NCBI GenBank assembly: GCA_029975965.1
Contig: JARKOV010000155.1
Location: 1 to 44,858 of the forward strand
Length of the DNA stretch: 44,858 nt
Reading direction: 5' to 3'
Source: Anaerolinea sp.
GTDB lineage: Bacteria > Chloroflexota > Anaerolineae > Anaerolineales > Anaerolineaceae
Below, piece by piece: positions 32,782 to 41,128 of this stretch. The notes beneath the pieces are model-generated. The model saw nothing but the letters and a program-made list of their open reading frames with translations, searched no databases and had not been told where the DNA came from. Both the position numbers and the translations under genes were made by a program. Position 1 is the stretch's first letter. Each line of letters opens with the position of its first letter.

Positions 32782-34044
32782 ATGCTCGATCCGAACATTG
32801 AGAATACACAACCATCAAAACCTGCCGTCGATCCGGAAAAGACCCAAGTCACCCGAGTCAAGTCAACCAATCCGGAAGCAGAAAACACCCAGCCGGTTTT
32901 GACACAATCGAATAACCACCCTCCCGCCCAGCCGGAGATGCCCACGGTAACGGCGCTGGCGGAGATGGATCTGGCCGCAGCGGTCGAAGCGGATAACCCC
33001 CCGCCGGCGAAAACCGCTCGCATTCGCCGCTGGCCCTGGATCATCGGCGGTATCGTCGTGATCCTTCTGCTGGGCGCTTTGGGCGGCTTCCTTGGTTACC
33101 GTGCCGCCGTCCAATTGCGCTCGCAGGTCAGCGCGGAGCAGATCGCCGCGGTCGCCACCGAGCAGTTCATGCTGGGGCTGCAGGAACAGGCCGAAGGGAA
33201 ATATGACCTGGCGCTGCAGCGCTTCGAATACGTCATCCAGTTAGACCCCGGCTTCCCGGGCGCGCAGGAAAAAATGGCCGAGGTGATGATGGCAATTGCC
33301 CTGGCTCAAACGCCGACCGCCACCATCCCGGTCTCGACCCCCACCCTGACACCCACGCCGGATATGCGCGCCGAGGAAGAAATTTTCAATAACGCCCGCC
33401 AGTTGTTAGCCAACAAAGAGTGGTTCGCCGCCATCCAGGTGTTGGACACGCTGCGCAACAAGAACCTCACCTACCGAACGGTAGAGGTAGATGGAATGTA
33501 TTACGTCGCTTTGCGATTCCGTGGGCTGGCGAAGATCAACGCCGGCGCGCTCGAAGAAGGGTTGTACGACCTGGCCCTGGTCGAGCGTTTCGCGGCGCCA
33601 CTGGATGTCGACGCGGAAGGCCTGCGCACCTGGGCGCGGCTGTATCTGACCGGCGCAGCCTATTGGGGGGCGCGTTGGGATCGGGTGATTTTCTACTTCG
33701 CCCAGATTTACCCCTATTACCCCTCCATGAGAGACGCATCGGGTTTGACTGCCCTGGAGCGCTACCGGGTCGCCCTGATGAAATACGGCGACCAGCTCGC
33801 TGGTGAAGGGAAATACTGCGAGGCGTCCGAGCAATACCGCCTGTCTTATGAGATCGGCGCCGACCCCGTGCTCGACCCGACGGCGACCGCCATTTACCTG
33901 ATTTGCAACCCGCCTCAGCCCACCGGGACCACCACGCCCACCTCCACCATCACCCCCACCCTCGACAGCTCAACGCCGTCGCCAACCACGCCGGTGGACA
34001 CGCCGACTGAAACGCCCTCGCCGACCGAAACGCCCACCCCCTGA
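32782..34044 (+). CDS. Single-pass TPR-like membrane protein with TQ-rich N-terminus
   Basis: A 420-residue protein. The cytoplasmic N-terminus (1-90) is disordered and carries a repeated ENTQP (7-11 and 34-38) plus KTQVT (20-24). A transmembrane helix follows (WIIGGIVVILLLGALGGFLGY, about 91-111), then TPR-like helices (AEGKYDLALQRFEYVIQLDPGF, about 138-159), a short Thr/Pro linker and a larger helical repeat domain (about 195-370) with ANKEWFAAIQVLDTLR. The C-terminus is a Thr/Pro-rich tail. The extracytoplasmic part would be a TPR binding domain. TQ motifs are common FHA/kinase targets, so phosphorylation is plausible but unproven. The message is probably leaderless. Confidence 0.78.
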   Translation: MLDPNIENTQPSKPAVDPEKTQVTRVKSTNPEAENTQPVLTQSNNHPPAQPEMPTVTALAEMDLAAAVEADNPPPAKTARIRRWPWIIGGIVVILLLGALGGFLGYRAAVQLRSQVSAEQIAAVATEQFMLGLQEQAEGKYDLALQRFEYVIQLDPGFPGAQEKMAEVMMAIALAQTPTATIPVSTPTLTPTPDMRAEEEIFNNARQLLANKEWFAAIQVLDTLRNKNLTYRTVEVDGMYYVALRFRGLAKINAGALEEGLYDLALVERFAAPLDVDAEGLRTWARLYLTGAAYWGARWDRVIFYFAQIYPYYPSMRDASGLTALERYRVALMKYGDQLAGEGKYCEASEQYRLSYEIGADPVLDPTATAIYLICNPPQPTGTTTPTSTITPTLDSSTPSPTTPVDTPTETPSPTETPTP

Positions 34045-34053
34045 CGACGCGCC

Positions 34054-34569
34054 GTGCAAACGACACCCGGCATTTTCCTCACCCTGGCTTACTGGCTGCA
34101 CATGCTGGCAACGGTAGCCTGGTTGGGTGGGATGGCCGCCCTGGCGCTTTTCGTGCTGCCTGCCGCGAGAAAAAGCCTGGACGCACCAGCCTACAGCGAC
34201 CTACTTGGGCACATCCAACCGCGCTTGCAACAGGTCGGTTGGATGAGCCTGTTCCTCCTCGGCGCAACCGGCATGTTCCAGATGAGCGCCAGCCCCAATT
34301 ATCACGGCTTTCTCGCCATCGACAACACGTGGGCAGCCGCCATGCTATCCAAACACGCCGCGGTGCTGGTGATGGTTGGGCTGAGCGCTTACAACACCTG
34401 GGGGCTTCTGCCCGCCTTGCGCCGGCTATCGCTGCTGAGGCTGGCGGGTAGACCGCTTCCGGAGAAAGATGCGCAACAGGTTGCCCGTCGTGAAACCTGG
34501 CTTTTGCACCTCAACCTTGCCTTGTCGATCATCGTCCTGGCGTTGACCGCCTGGGCGCGGTCAAGCTGA
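34054..34569 (+). CDS. CopD-like/DUF4149-type membrane protein
   Basis: A 171-residue protein with four transmembrane helices. The first holds AYWLHMLATVAWLGGMAALALF, the His/Trp/Gly/Gly pattern of CopD-like and related membrane proteins. Further His residues sit near the second and third helices (YHGF, SKHAAVL). Such proteins are linked to copper handling or haem, but no cop gene is near. The start is a GTG 9 bases after the preceding stop, so it is probably translated with the TPR gene. It ends 6 bp from the convergent glycosyltransferase stop, without an obvious terminator between them. Confidence 0.72.
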   Translation: MQTTPGIFLTLAYWLHMLATVAWLGGMAALALFVLPAARKSLDAPAYSDLLGHIQPRLQQVGWMSLFLLGATGMFQMSASPNYHGFLAIDNTWAAAMLSKHAAVLVMVGLSAYNTWGLLPALRRLSLLRLAGRPLPEKDAQQVARRETWLLHLNLALSIIVLALTAWARSS

Positions 34570-34575
34570 GCCGGA

Positions 34576-36126
34576 TTATTCCTGGTCTTCCTCCAAAGAG
34601 AGTGGGACATCCAGCGCAGGGTGATATTCCCACACCTGGCGTTCCGGGAACGCATTAATCACCTGCTGGTTCATTGCGGTTCCACGGTCGATGGTGAAGA
34701 TAAACTGCGAGGTGTGCAGGGGACTGCTCAAATCCAGCAGCCTGCCGTACTCGACCCAGTAATTGGTGATGTAGACGATCACTAACGTGGGTGGCATGCT
34801 TTTCGCCTCGGCGCTGCGAAAGGGCGCCAGGTCAGCCGCGCGCACATCATACAGCCCATACATCATGCCAATTCGCTGCGGAAGGTAAAACAGGAGGTTG
34901 CCCGCTACCAGCAATCCCGCCAGCGTCCAGACAACCCAACGTCTCCAGCGCGACCACCTGCCCCCAAACGTTCCCCCAAGCCATGCCAGCCCAGCCGCAG
35001 ACAGCAGCGCAGCCGCCGGTAATCCCTCAAAATAGTAGCGCGGACCGTAAATCCAGGCCGGGGTCCAGTACAGCAGGTAAATTCCAACCAGCCCGAGCGC
35101 AGTGCCGGCAGCCAGCCAAACGCCGAGTCTCCTTCGCCCGGCCCACAGGCCGAACGGCAGCATAATATAAGAGAGGTAAGGCCAGCCGAAGAGGTCGTGG
35201 CTGCCCACCCACAGGCTGAAGCGGGTATGGAACCAGGCTTTTGCCAGGGTGTGCCCGGCCGGGTTGATCCCCACGCCAGGGCCAAAACCGACTTTGTCGT
35301 AAGGCCACCACAACAGGTAAGGGTTGAGGAAGGCATCCCCGGTCACCGCGTATTGCCAGAGCAAGTACAGCGAAGCGATCAAGCCGGCTAGCAGCACAAA
35401 CCCCACCAGGCGCAGGCGCACCATGCGAGGACCGCGCGCCAGCAGAACTGCGCCGTGCAACCCGAAAGGCAACGCAACCCCCAAAGCGGTCAACGGCCGG
35501 GTGAGCGCCAGCATTCCCATGCACATAGCAGCCGTGAGCAGGCTGACGCCGCGCGGTATGCGCGTCTCGGCGCCGAAGAGGTCCAGCCAGGCCAGGGTAA
35601 ATCCAAGGGTGAGAAACAGTGACCATCCATGGGAGAGCAGCGAGCCGGCATTCATCAGGAAGAACGGCGAGGTGCAGGTGAGAAAAGCAGCCAACAACCC
35701 GACCGGGCGGTTGAACAACCGGCGTCCCAGAAGATACACCAGCCAGACGCTGAAGCCTGCCAACAACGGGTTCACCAGCTCGCGCGTGCCGAGTTTCTCC
35801 CCAATCGCCAGGGCTGCCGGCCAACCCAAGGGATATTTGCCAAAGCGCTGGCCCTGGTAATCCACCACAAAAGGCACCAGGAAACACTTTGGGCACACCG
35901 GCGTCGGCGTGGTGATTTTACCCGATTCCGCGATCACCCGCGCCTGCCAGGTGAAAGCCATCTCATCTTCGATGTGAGGAATCCGCTCGAAGTAACGCGT
36001 CGCCACCCACAGGCTGAGCGCGAAGCCGAGCAATGCCAGGAGCAGGGCAGCGAAGTCAGGCCAGGGCCACCTGGGTGGGTGTGGTCTGGCAGGTTTTTGC
36101 GCGTCTCCCTGCTCGCCGGCGATCAT
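34576..36126 (-). CDS. GT39-like membrane glycosyltransferase
   Basis: A 516-residue polytopic protein with about 11 transmembrane helices. The first extracytoplasmic loop carries the acidic pair typical of GT-C fold enzymes (RIPHIEDEMAFTWQARVIAESG, about 50-71). Several aromatic-rich loops follow (LYLLWQYAVTGDAFLNPYLLWW), and a short soluble C-terminus. Dolichyl-phosphate-mannose-type (GT39/ArnT/PMT_2) enzymes transfer a sugar from a polyprenyl phosphate to a lipid or protein outside the membrane. The acceptor is unknown; the many Thr/Pro-rich stalks encoded in this window are conceivable targets. It overlaps rimO as ATGA and is last in the RodZ-rimO operon. Confidence 0.8.
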   Translation of the reverse strand: MIAGEQGDAQKPARPHPPRWPWPDFAALLLALLGFALSLWVATRYFERIPHIEDEMAFTWQARVIAESGKITTPTPVCPKCFLVPFVVDYQGQRFGKYPLGWPAALAIGEKLGTRELVNPLLAGFSVWLVYLLGRRLFNRPVGLLAAFLTCTSPFFLMNAGSLLSHGWSLFLTLGFTLAWLDLFGAETRIPRGVSLLTAAMCMGMLALTRPLTALGVALPFGLHGAVLLARGPRMVRLRLVGFVLLAGLIASLYLLWQYAVTGDAFLNPYLLWWPYDKVGFGPGVGINPAGHTLAKAWFHTRFSLWVGSHDLFGWPYLSYIMLPFGLWAGRRRLGVWLAAGTALGLVGIYLLYWTPAWIYGPRYYFEGLPAAALLSAAGLAWLGGTFGGRWSRWRRWVVWTLAGLLVAGNLLFYLPQRIGMMYGLYDVRAADLAPFRSAEAKSMPPTLVIVYITNYWVEYGRLLDLSSPLHTSQFIFTIDRGTAMNQQVINAFPERQVWEYHPALDVPLSLEEDQE

Positions 36127-37454
36127 TCCATCAGCACCCCGGTCAGATCGTGGGTCATCGCTCCGGTGATGCGCACCGGCACGATCTGGCCTGCCGGAAC
36201 CTCGGATTCGATGAAGACCATGCCATCGATCTCCGGCGCGTCGTGAGGCGCCCTTCCGACCGAAATACCCTGGTTCGTCCCTTCGACCAGGACGGGTTGA
36301 ATCTTCCCAACATAAGCCTGGTTTCGCTCCAACGAGATTTTCTCCTGCATCGCAGCCATGCGCTGAAGCCGCTCTTGCTTGACTTCCTCGGGCACCGGGT
36401 CGCCCAACGGTTCGCTGGCGGTGCCTTTCTCGAAGGAAAAGGTGAAAATGCCGACGTGGTTGAACCGGATCTCGTTGACGAAGTCGAGCAGCGTCTCAAA
36501 CTCCTCGTCTGTCTCGCCGGGGTAACCGACGATGAACGTGGTGCGGATCGCCAGGTCTGGAATCGCCGCGCGCATTTTTCCAAGCGTTTGATGCACCCAT
36601 TCCATATTGGCAGGGCGGCGCATGCGTTTGAGCGTCTGTGGGTGAGCATGCTGGAGGGGTATGTCCAGGTAGGGAACCACCTGGGGCAGCCTCGCCATCA
36701 CATCGATCAGCCGGTCGGTCACGTATCCGGGATAAGCATAGAGCACGCGCAACCACGGAATTTGCGGCGCTTCGCGCGCGATGCCTTCGAGCAGGTGGGC
36801 CAAACCCTCCTTGATCCCCAGGTCGTGCCCATAGTCGGTGGTGTCCTGAGCGATGAGGATCAGCTCCTGCACGCCCATCGCCTGCAACGCGCGCGCCTCG
36901 GCAAAGACCACTTCCGGCGGCCGGCTGACAGCCGTCCCTTTGATCAACGGGATGGCGCAGAACGCGCAGGGGCGCCGGCAACCATCTGCCACCTTGAGAT
37001 AGGCGCTGGCACCCTGGACGGCAGCTCGCAGGACGCCCCTTTCGTCGGTACCGACGGTTGGCGCTTCGGGCAGGTGGTAGAGCGGCTCCGGGTAACGCTG
37101 GCCGGGGCGCAGTTGCGTGACCAATTCTACGATATCCATCCAGCGCCGCGTGCCCAAGATCCCGTCGATCCCGGGCACTTCGGCAGCCACTTCCTGGCGA
37201 TAACGCTCCGTGAGACAGCCCGCCGCCACCAGCAACTGCCCGCGCTTTTTTCGCCGGGCCAGGTCTTTCAGGGTATCGATCGATTCCTGCCGGGCCGGAC
37301 CGATGAATCCACAAGTGTTGACGATCAACAGGTCGGCTTCCGAGCGTTTCCCGGTGGAACGGAAGCCGGATTGGTTCAGCAGCGCGCCCATCGATTGTGA
37401 ATCGACTTCATTTTTCGCGCAGCCGAGAGAAACAAGGTAATACTTTTTCGCCAT
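36123..37454 (-). CDS. rimO: Ribosomal protein S12 methylthiotransferase
   Basis: A 443-residue radical-SAM methylthiotransferase that modifies an Asp of ribosomal protein S12. The N-terminal UPF0004 cluster uses C12 (SLGCAKNEVDS), C48 (VNTCGFI) and C80 (AAGCLTERY). The radical-SAM cluster is C159, C163 and C166 (DGCRRPCAFCAIPL). The C-terminal TRAM domain (about 375-443) is present. The opening LGCAKNEVDSQ favours RimO over the tRNA enzymes MiaB and MtaB. It lies 13 bp after the RodZ-like gene and overlaps the glycosyltransferase gene. The length is normal and the motifs are complete. Confidence 0.95.
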   Translation of the reverse strand: MAKKYYLVSLGCAKNEVDSQSMGALLNQSGFRSTGKRSEADLLIVNTCGFIGPARQESIDTLKDLARRKKRGQLLVAAGCLTERYRQEVAAEVPGIDGILGTRRWMDIVELVTQLRPGQRYPEPLYHLPEAPTVGTDERGVLRAAVQGASAYLKVADGCRRPCAFCAIPLIKGTAVSRPPEVVFAEARALQAMGVQELILIAQDTTDYGHDLGIKEGLAHLLEGIAREAPQIPWLRVLYAYPGYVTDRLIDVMARLPQVVPYLDIPLQHAHPQTLKRMRRPANMEWVHQTLGKMRAAIPDLAIRTTFIVGYPGETDEEFETLLDFVNEIRFNHVGIFTFSFEKGTASEPLGDPVPEEVKQERLQRMAAMQEKISLERNQAYVGKIQPVLVEGTNQGISVGRAPHDAPEIDGMVFIESEVPAGQIVPVRITGAMTHDLTGVLME

Positions 37455-37467
37455 TTCGCACCAATAA

Positions 37468-38868
37468 TTACGGAATCAACGGGGTAACTGTCGGCGTCAC
37501 CACCGTCGGGGAAGGACCGGGCGTCACCGTGATCTCCGGAGTGGCCGAAGCGGTCGGAGTAGGCAGCGGTGTAGGAGTCACCACACCCGTTTGTGTAAAC
37601 GTCATGCGCAGCACCTGCCCAGAAGTGCCCAAGCGTCCCAGGTCGCTTTGGTTGAAGAAAATCTGCAAAGCCGCTGCGTTTCCGGTGGTGAGCTCGATGA
37701 TCTCCGTCCCAGAGAAGGCGTACGCGTTCCCCGGCACGACGCGACCGTTGAATTTGATCTGCCCATCCGCATCCACCCTTAAAAAAGCCCTCTGGCGGGC
37801 GACCACATACACCTGGAGGGGATCGGTGTTAATGGGAGCCAGGGTGGCGGTTGCCTCCAGATTGGGAGAGGACGCCAGAACCTCAGAGGTCGGCGCACCT
37901 TCTGGAGTATTCTCGCCGGCAGGTTGGCTGGCAGCGGTCTGGTCGATGGTTGGGGAAGGTGTCACCAGCAGCGCCTCGCCCACCGACGGCAGGGTAGGCT
38001 GAGCTTCTCCGCTGCGGATCGAGCTGATCCGCGCCGCAGTCCAGATGACGAAGATCAAGAGCACCAGAATTAACCCGCCGCCAAACAAGAGGTCAGGGGT
38101 CAGCAGCCTTCGGGCCGTTGAGGCCTGTCGAGCGCCCTTCGTGGAACGCGCGCCGCCAAGAGGGCTCGTTTTCTGGTCCGCCATTCGCTCCAGGCGGCGC
38201 ATTTGCAGCCCTTCAGCGTACCGCAACAAGAGATTCTCACTGTCCAGGTTAAGAAAGGCGGCATAATTGCTCAACATCCCGCGTCCTTGCACCATGGATG
38301 GCAGCTCATCCAGACGACCGCTCTCCATCGCGCGCAGGTAATGCTGGCGGAGGCGCGTATAACGCTCCATATCGGCCAGCGAAAGGCTGAGCGCTTCACG
38401 TTGGCGGCGCAATGCATCGCCAATTTCCTTGAAGATCGCCTGCGACCCGATCGGTGAGGGCATTGGCGGTAAAGCGGGTTCATCCCTCTCTTCGTCCACT
38501 CCGCTGGTGATTTCGCTGGACTGCAAGGGCGCTTCAGCCAATGTTTCTGCAGGCACAGGCTCGGTCGCATGCGTCGGTTGATCATCGGAAACCATCACAA
38601 CAGGCTCTGCCGGCTGGTCGGGAGGAGTCACTTCGTACGGGCGCCCTTCCCACTGGGCGACGAGTGCTTCGACCGGCAGATCCAGGAAACTGGCGTAGAG
38701 CCGCAGAAAGCCCCGCCCCTGGACCGCCGAGGGCAACGAATCGCGGTCATCCCGTTCCAGGGCTTCCAGGTAATGGCGGCGAATCCGCGTCACCTGTGCC
38801 GCTTGATCGAGGGACTGTCCGCGCTCAGTGCGCGCCTGCTTGAGCTTTTCACCGACAGAAAGCGCCAT
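37468..38868 (-). CDS. RodZ-like protein with two N-terminal HTH domains
   Basis: A 466-residue protein built like the cell-shape protein RodZ: cytoplasmic Xre-like helix-turn-helix, one transmembrane helix (about 260-279), Thr/Pro linker and an extracytoplasmic DUF4115-like beta domain (about 346-425), then a Thr/Pro-rich tail. RodZ has one HTH; this protein has two, at about 4-75 (VGEKLKQARTERGQSLDQAA, ending SAVQGRGFLRLYASFLDL) and 147-222 (IGDALRRQREALSLSLADME, ending SMVQGRGMLSNYAAFLNL). The two share the GRGxLxxYAxFLxL pattern, so they arose by duplication. RodZ links MreB to the wall machinery; no mreB is in the window. It is first in an operon with rimO. Confidence 0.85.
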   Translation of the reverse strand: MALSVGEKLKQARTERGQSLDQAAQVTRIRRHYLEALERDDRDSLPSAVQGRGFLRLYASFLDLPVEALVAQWEGRPYEVTPPDQPAEPVVMVSDDQPTHATEPVPAETLAEAPLQSSEITSGVDEERDEPALPPMPSPIGSQAIFKEIGDALRRQREALSLSLADMERYTRLRQHYLRAMESGRLDELPSMVQGRGMLSNYAAFLNLDSENLLLRYAEGLQMRRLERMADQKTSPLGGARSTKGARQASTARRLLTPDLLFGGGLILVLLIFVIWTAARISSIRSGEAQPTLPSVGEALLVTPSPTIDQTAASQPAGENTPEGAPTSEVLASSPNLEATATLAPINTDPLQVYVVARQRAFLRVDADGQIKFNGRVVPGNAYAFSGTEIIELTTGNAAALQIFFNQSDLGRLGTSGQVLRMTFTQTGVVTPTPLPTPTASATPEITVTPGPSPTVVTPTVTPLIP

Positions 38869-38895
38869 TTGGATTTAAGGGGAGATGCTGACCCT

Positions 38896-38976
38896 AAAAA
38901 ATAGACCAGCCGGCTGTCTCCCGTTCCCCCAGACTCGCGGCGGAGGATGTACCGGGACCGGGCGCCGGCCGGTCTA
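38896..38976 (-). terminator. Intrinsic terminator of rplI
   Basis: On the minus strand TAGACC-c-GCCGGC (from 38976) pairs with GCCGGC-t-GGTCTA (to 38902), a 12-bp stem with one mismatch enclosing about 49 bases that fold further, and is followed by six U (38901-38896). It ends the rplI transcript and lies 23 bp downstream of its stop. Confidence 0.7.
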
Positions 38977-38999
38977 CCACACGCATTGTTCTGTAACGC

Positions 39000-39521
39000 T
39001 CAGTCTTGCGCAGCCTCTTCAACGGCGGATTCCACTGCTTCTTCCACAGTCTCATCCACCGGGAGCTCGGGCGCTTCGCCTTCGCGGTGCACGATCACTT
39101 TAATTTCGGGAAGCAAGTCGACCGTCAGGCGTACCAACACGGTGAACTCCCCCAGGTTGCGGATCGGCTCGGTCTCGATCTGGTGCCGGTCAATGGATAC
39201 CCCAACCTTCCTGGTCAATTCCTCGGCGATCATCGCATGGGTGATCGAGCCATACAACTTGCCTGTTTCACCCGCCTTCGTCGGGAAGGTGAGATACACG
39301 CCCTGCAGCTTTTCGACCAGGCTGCTCATCTCTTTGTTGAGCTCGCTGCGCTGAACAGCCGCCTTTTGGCGGATCGACTCGACCCGTTTGAGCGCGCCCG
39401 GCGTCGCCAGGACGGCCAGGCCCTGCGGAAGCAGGTAATTCCGCCCGTAACCATCCGCCACACGCTTTACATCGCCAGCGCGGCCCAGCTTATACACATC
39501 TTTGGTCAGGAGAACTTTCAT
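39000..39521 (-). CDS. rplI: 50S ribosomal protein L9
   Basis: A 173-residue L9, a two-domain 23S rRNA-binding protein of the large subunit. The N-terminal domain begins MKVLLTKDVYKLGRAGDVKRV and includes the L9 signature DGYGRNYLLPQGLA (43-56 approximately). The long connecting helix and the C-terminal domain (ITHAMIAEELTRKVGVSIDRHQIETEPIRNLGEF) follow. An acidic tail of about 25 residues (VDETVEEAVESAVEEAAQD) extends beyond the usual end. The usual partners rpsF, ssb and rpsR are not next to it. It has its own consensus promoter and terminator, so it is a single-gene unit. Confidence 0.97.
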   Translation of the reverse strand: MKVLLTKDVYKLGRAGDVKRVADGYGRNYLLPQGLAVLATPGALKRVESIRQKAAVQRSELNKEMSSLVEKLQGVYLTFPTKAGETGKLYGSITHAMIAEELTRKVGVSIDRHQIETEPIRNLGEFTVLVRLTVDLLPEIKVIVHREGEAPELPVDETVEEAVESAVEEAAQD

Positions 39522-39587
39522 GAATCAAGCCCTTTCTTGCTTGGAGTGAATTGGTGGGGCGAAGGGTACAACGCCCCAGGCGCGCTG

Positions 39588-39616
39588 AGTATACCAGCGA
39601 TTCTGGCAACCGTCAA
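39588..39616 (-). promoter_or_regulatory. Promoter of rplI
   Basis: On the minus strand TTGACG (39616-39611), 17-base spacer and TATACT (39593-39588). The -35 overlaps the stop of the DUF1786-type gene. Just after the predicted start the leader can fold GGGGCG/CGCCCC (39577-39572 with 39561-39556, 10-base loop), ahead of a weak AAAGGG site before the ATG. Confidence 0.7.
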
Positions 39617-40758
39617 TCGACCTCCCACGGCGGGGTCCCTCGCCCCGATCTCCCTTCCAGCGCCGCGGTGATCGGTTCGCGCAGCTCCGGCAGGCAGTCC
39701 GCGGTCGCCGCCAGCAAGCCAAAACAGCCCACAATCATCATGTCACCGAAAGGTGTCGCAAAATACGGGCGCAGGTCAGAGCCAGCCATCAGGCTGCGCC
39801 GCGGCCCGGTCACGACCAGGCTCGGATCGGAAGCAATCAAGTCGATCGGAGACCGACCATATACGAGGGCGCCGTGTCCCATTTCGCTAAAAACAGCATC
39901 GTGGGTCAGGGTTCCATCTGCCAGCGCGCGGAGCAGGCTTTCCAACCGCGCCCGGTCGATTAAGCCTGTGTGGTGTTCAAAAACGCCTTCAATCCCTTCA
40001 GGTCCGAGCCGGAATGCCAGCGTGTGGAAGTTGCCCACATTAGCGATCATCACCCGCTCTAATCCCTGCACATACTCGTCCAGCGTGGCCCCCAGAACAG
40101 CGGCTGGGGCTGTGTCCATCACCACCAGCGGAGCATCCACACCCTGCGCGCTGGCTGCCACCGCCTGCAGGCGTGTCAGCATCTGCGGGATCTGCCCGGC
40201 CGGGTAGGCAAAGGCGCTCAGGCGGTTCTCAGAACGGATGCGCTGGTCGAGGTAATCGAAGCGGAACTGGCGGTCAGAGACGGCTGGAGGGGCAGCTCCG
40301 TGGTCGAAAACCGCCACCGCGATCGCCGACAGGTCATCCAATCCAACCTCAAACGCGGCCAGGCTCCGCTGGATCGCCTCGAAATTGAAATCAGCCATCT
40401 CCACCCGCGCATAGTGCGGCAAGAGCGCATTCACTTCATCCATGCTGACCAGGGTTACCCCCATGTCAGCCACCACATCCAGATCGTCGTTCAGGGTGCG
40501 CGCCGCTTCGGGTGTGGCAAGCACGGGCAGGTTCGACCGGAGGTGATCTTCCACCGCCCAGGCGCACGGACCGCCTCCCATCATCACCCCATACAGGGCC
40601 AATGGTCGCCTGGCGCGGGTGGCCTGGCGGATGCGCTCGCGAACGATCATAGTTGGCGAGGGCAGCACCAACTTGAAGGAGTTTTCGACGTCCAGGCGCG
40701 GGTTAAAGAGGAGGATATCCTGCGTGCCTGTGCCGATGTCGACCGTTAAAATTTTCAC
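39613..40758 (-). CDS. DUF1786-type protein with ASKHA-like motifs
   Basis: A protein of about 381 residues, beginning at a GTG (VKILTVDIGTGTQDILLF). The opening VDIGTGTQD resembles the phosphate-1 loop of ASKHA-fold proteins (actin/hexokinase/Hsp70), and a second loop (MIANVGNFHTLAFRL, about 217-231) looks like phosphate-2. The pattern matches DUF1786, a family seen in archaea and some bacteria and sometimes labelled, without proof, as pyruvate formate-lyase activator-like; no radical-SAM Cys triad is present, so that label is wrong here. An ATG 36 bases upstream would overlap the PII-like gene; I prefer the GTG at 40758. It is third in an operon after the antiporter and PII-like genes. Confidence 0.68.
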   Translation of the reverse strand: MKILTVDIGTGTQDILLFNPRLDVENSFKLVLPSPTMIVRERIRQATRARRPLALYGVMMGGGPCAWAVEDHLRSNLPVLATPEAARTLNDDLDVVADMGVTLVSMDEVNALLPHYARVEMADFNFEAIQRSLAAFEVGLDDLSAIAVAVFDHGAAPPAVSDRQFRFDYLDQRIRSENRLSAFAYPAGQIPQMLTRLQAVAASAQGVDAPLVVMDTAPAAVLGATLDEYVQGLERVMIANVGNFHTLAFRLGPEGIEGVFEHHTGLIDRARLESLLRALADGTLTHDAVFSEMGHGALVYGRSPIDLIASDPSLVVTGPRRSLMAGSDLRPYFATPFGDMMIVGCFGLLAATADCLPELREPITAALEGRSGRGTPPWEVD

Positions 40759-40768
40759 TTGGGCGCCA

Positions 40769-41128
40769 TCACCGCTTGTGCCGCTTGAGACCATACGCCT
40801 GCACGACCGGCATCACCACCAGAATGCCGGTGTTGGGGTCGTCCAGGCGTCCGACCAGTTTCTCGGTCACAGCCAGGACTTTATCGACGATGTCCTGGTT
40901 CTCGACAATTGTGAACAAGGTGCGGTTCAACAACTCATCGTGCTCTTCGAGCAGGGATTTCAGGCTGGGGATCAAGGGCACATCCTCGCGCAAAGCGGCA
41001 TGCTGGCTGATTCGCCCCATTCCCGTTGACGCCAGGATCGTCACACCGCCCACACCTACCGCATCCCAGGCTTCCAAGAGCTGAGTTAATTTCGTTTCAT
41101 CGTGCAAGACATATAGGATGAAGAACAT
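40769..41128 (-). CDS. PII-like regulatory protein
   Basis: A 119-residue protein whose pattern fits the PII/CutA-like ferredoxin fold: a first strand and helix (FILYVLHDETKLTQLLEAWDAVGVGGVTILAS), a variable loop in the T-loop position (TGMGRISQHAALREDVPLIPSL), and a second unit (NRTLFTIVENQDIVDKVLAVTEKLVGRLDDPNTGILVVMPVVQAYGL). PII proteins bind nucleotides and control transporters and enzymes. Its ATG overlaps the antiporter stop as TGATG, so the two are made together, and the antiporter lacks its own regulatory domain. I infer that it gates the antiporter. It lacks the standard PII uridylylation Tyr context. Confidence 0.75.
   Translation of the reverse strand: MFFILYVLHDETKLTQLLEAWDAVGVGGVTILASTGMGRISQHAALREDVPLIPSLKSLLEEHDELLNRTLFTIVENQDIVDKVLAVTEKLVGRLDDPNTGILVVMPVVQAYGLKRHKR

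Noticed and set aside
36033..37400. 455-codon plus-strand open frame opposite rimO
   Set aside because: rimO is complete with both Fe-S cluster motifs; this frame mirrors its codon pattern and has no domain.
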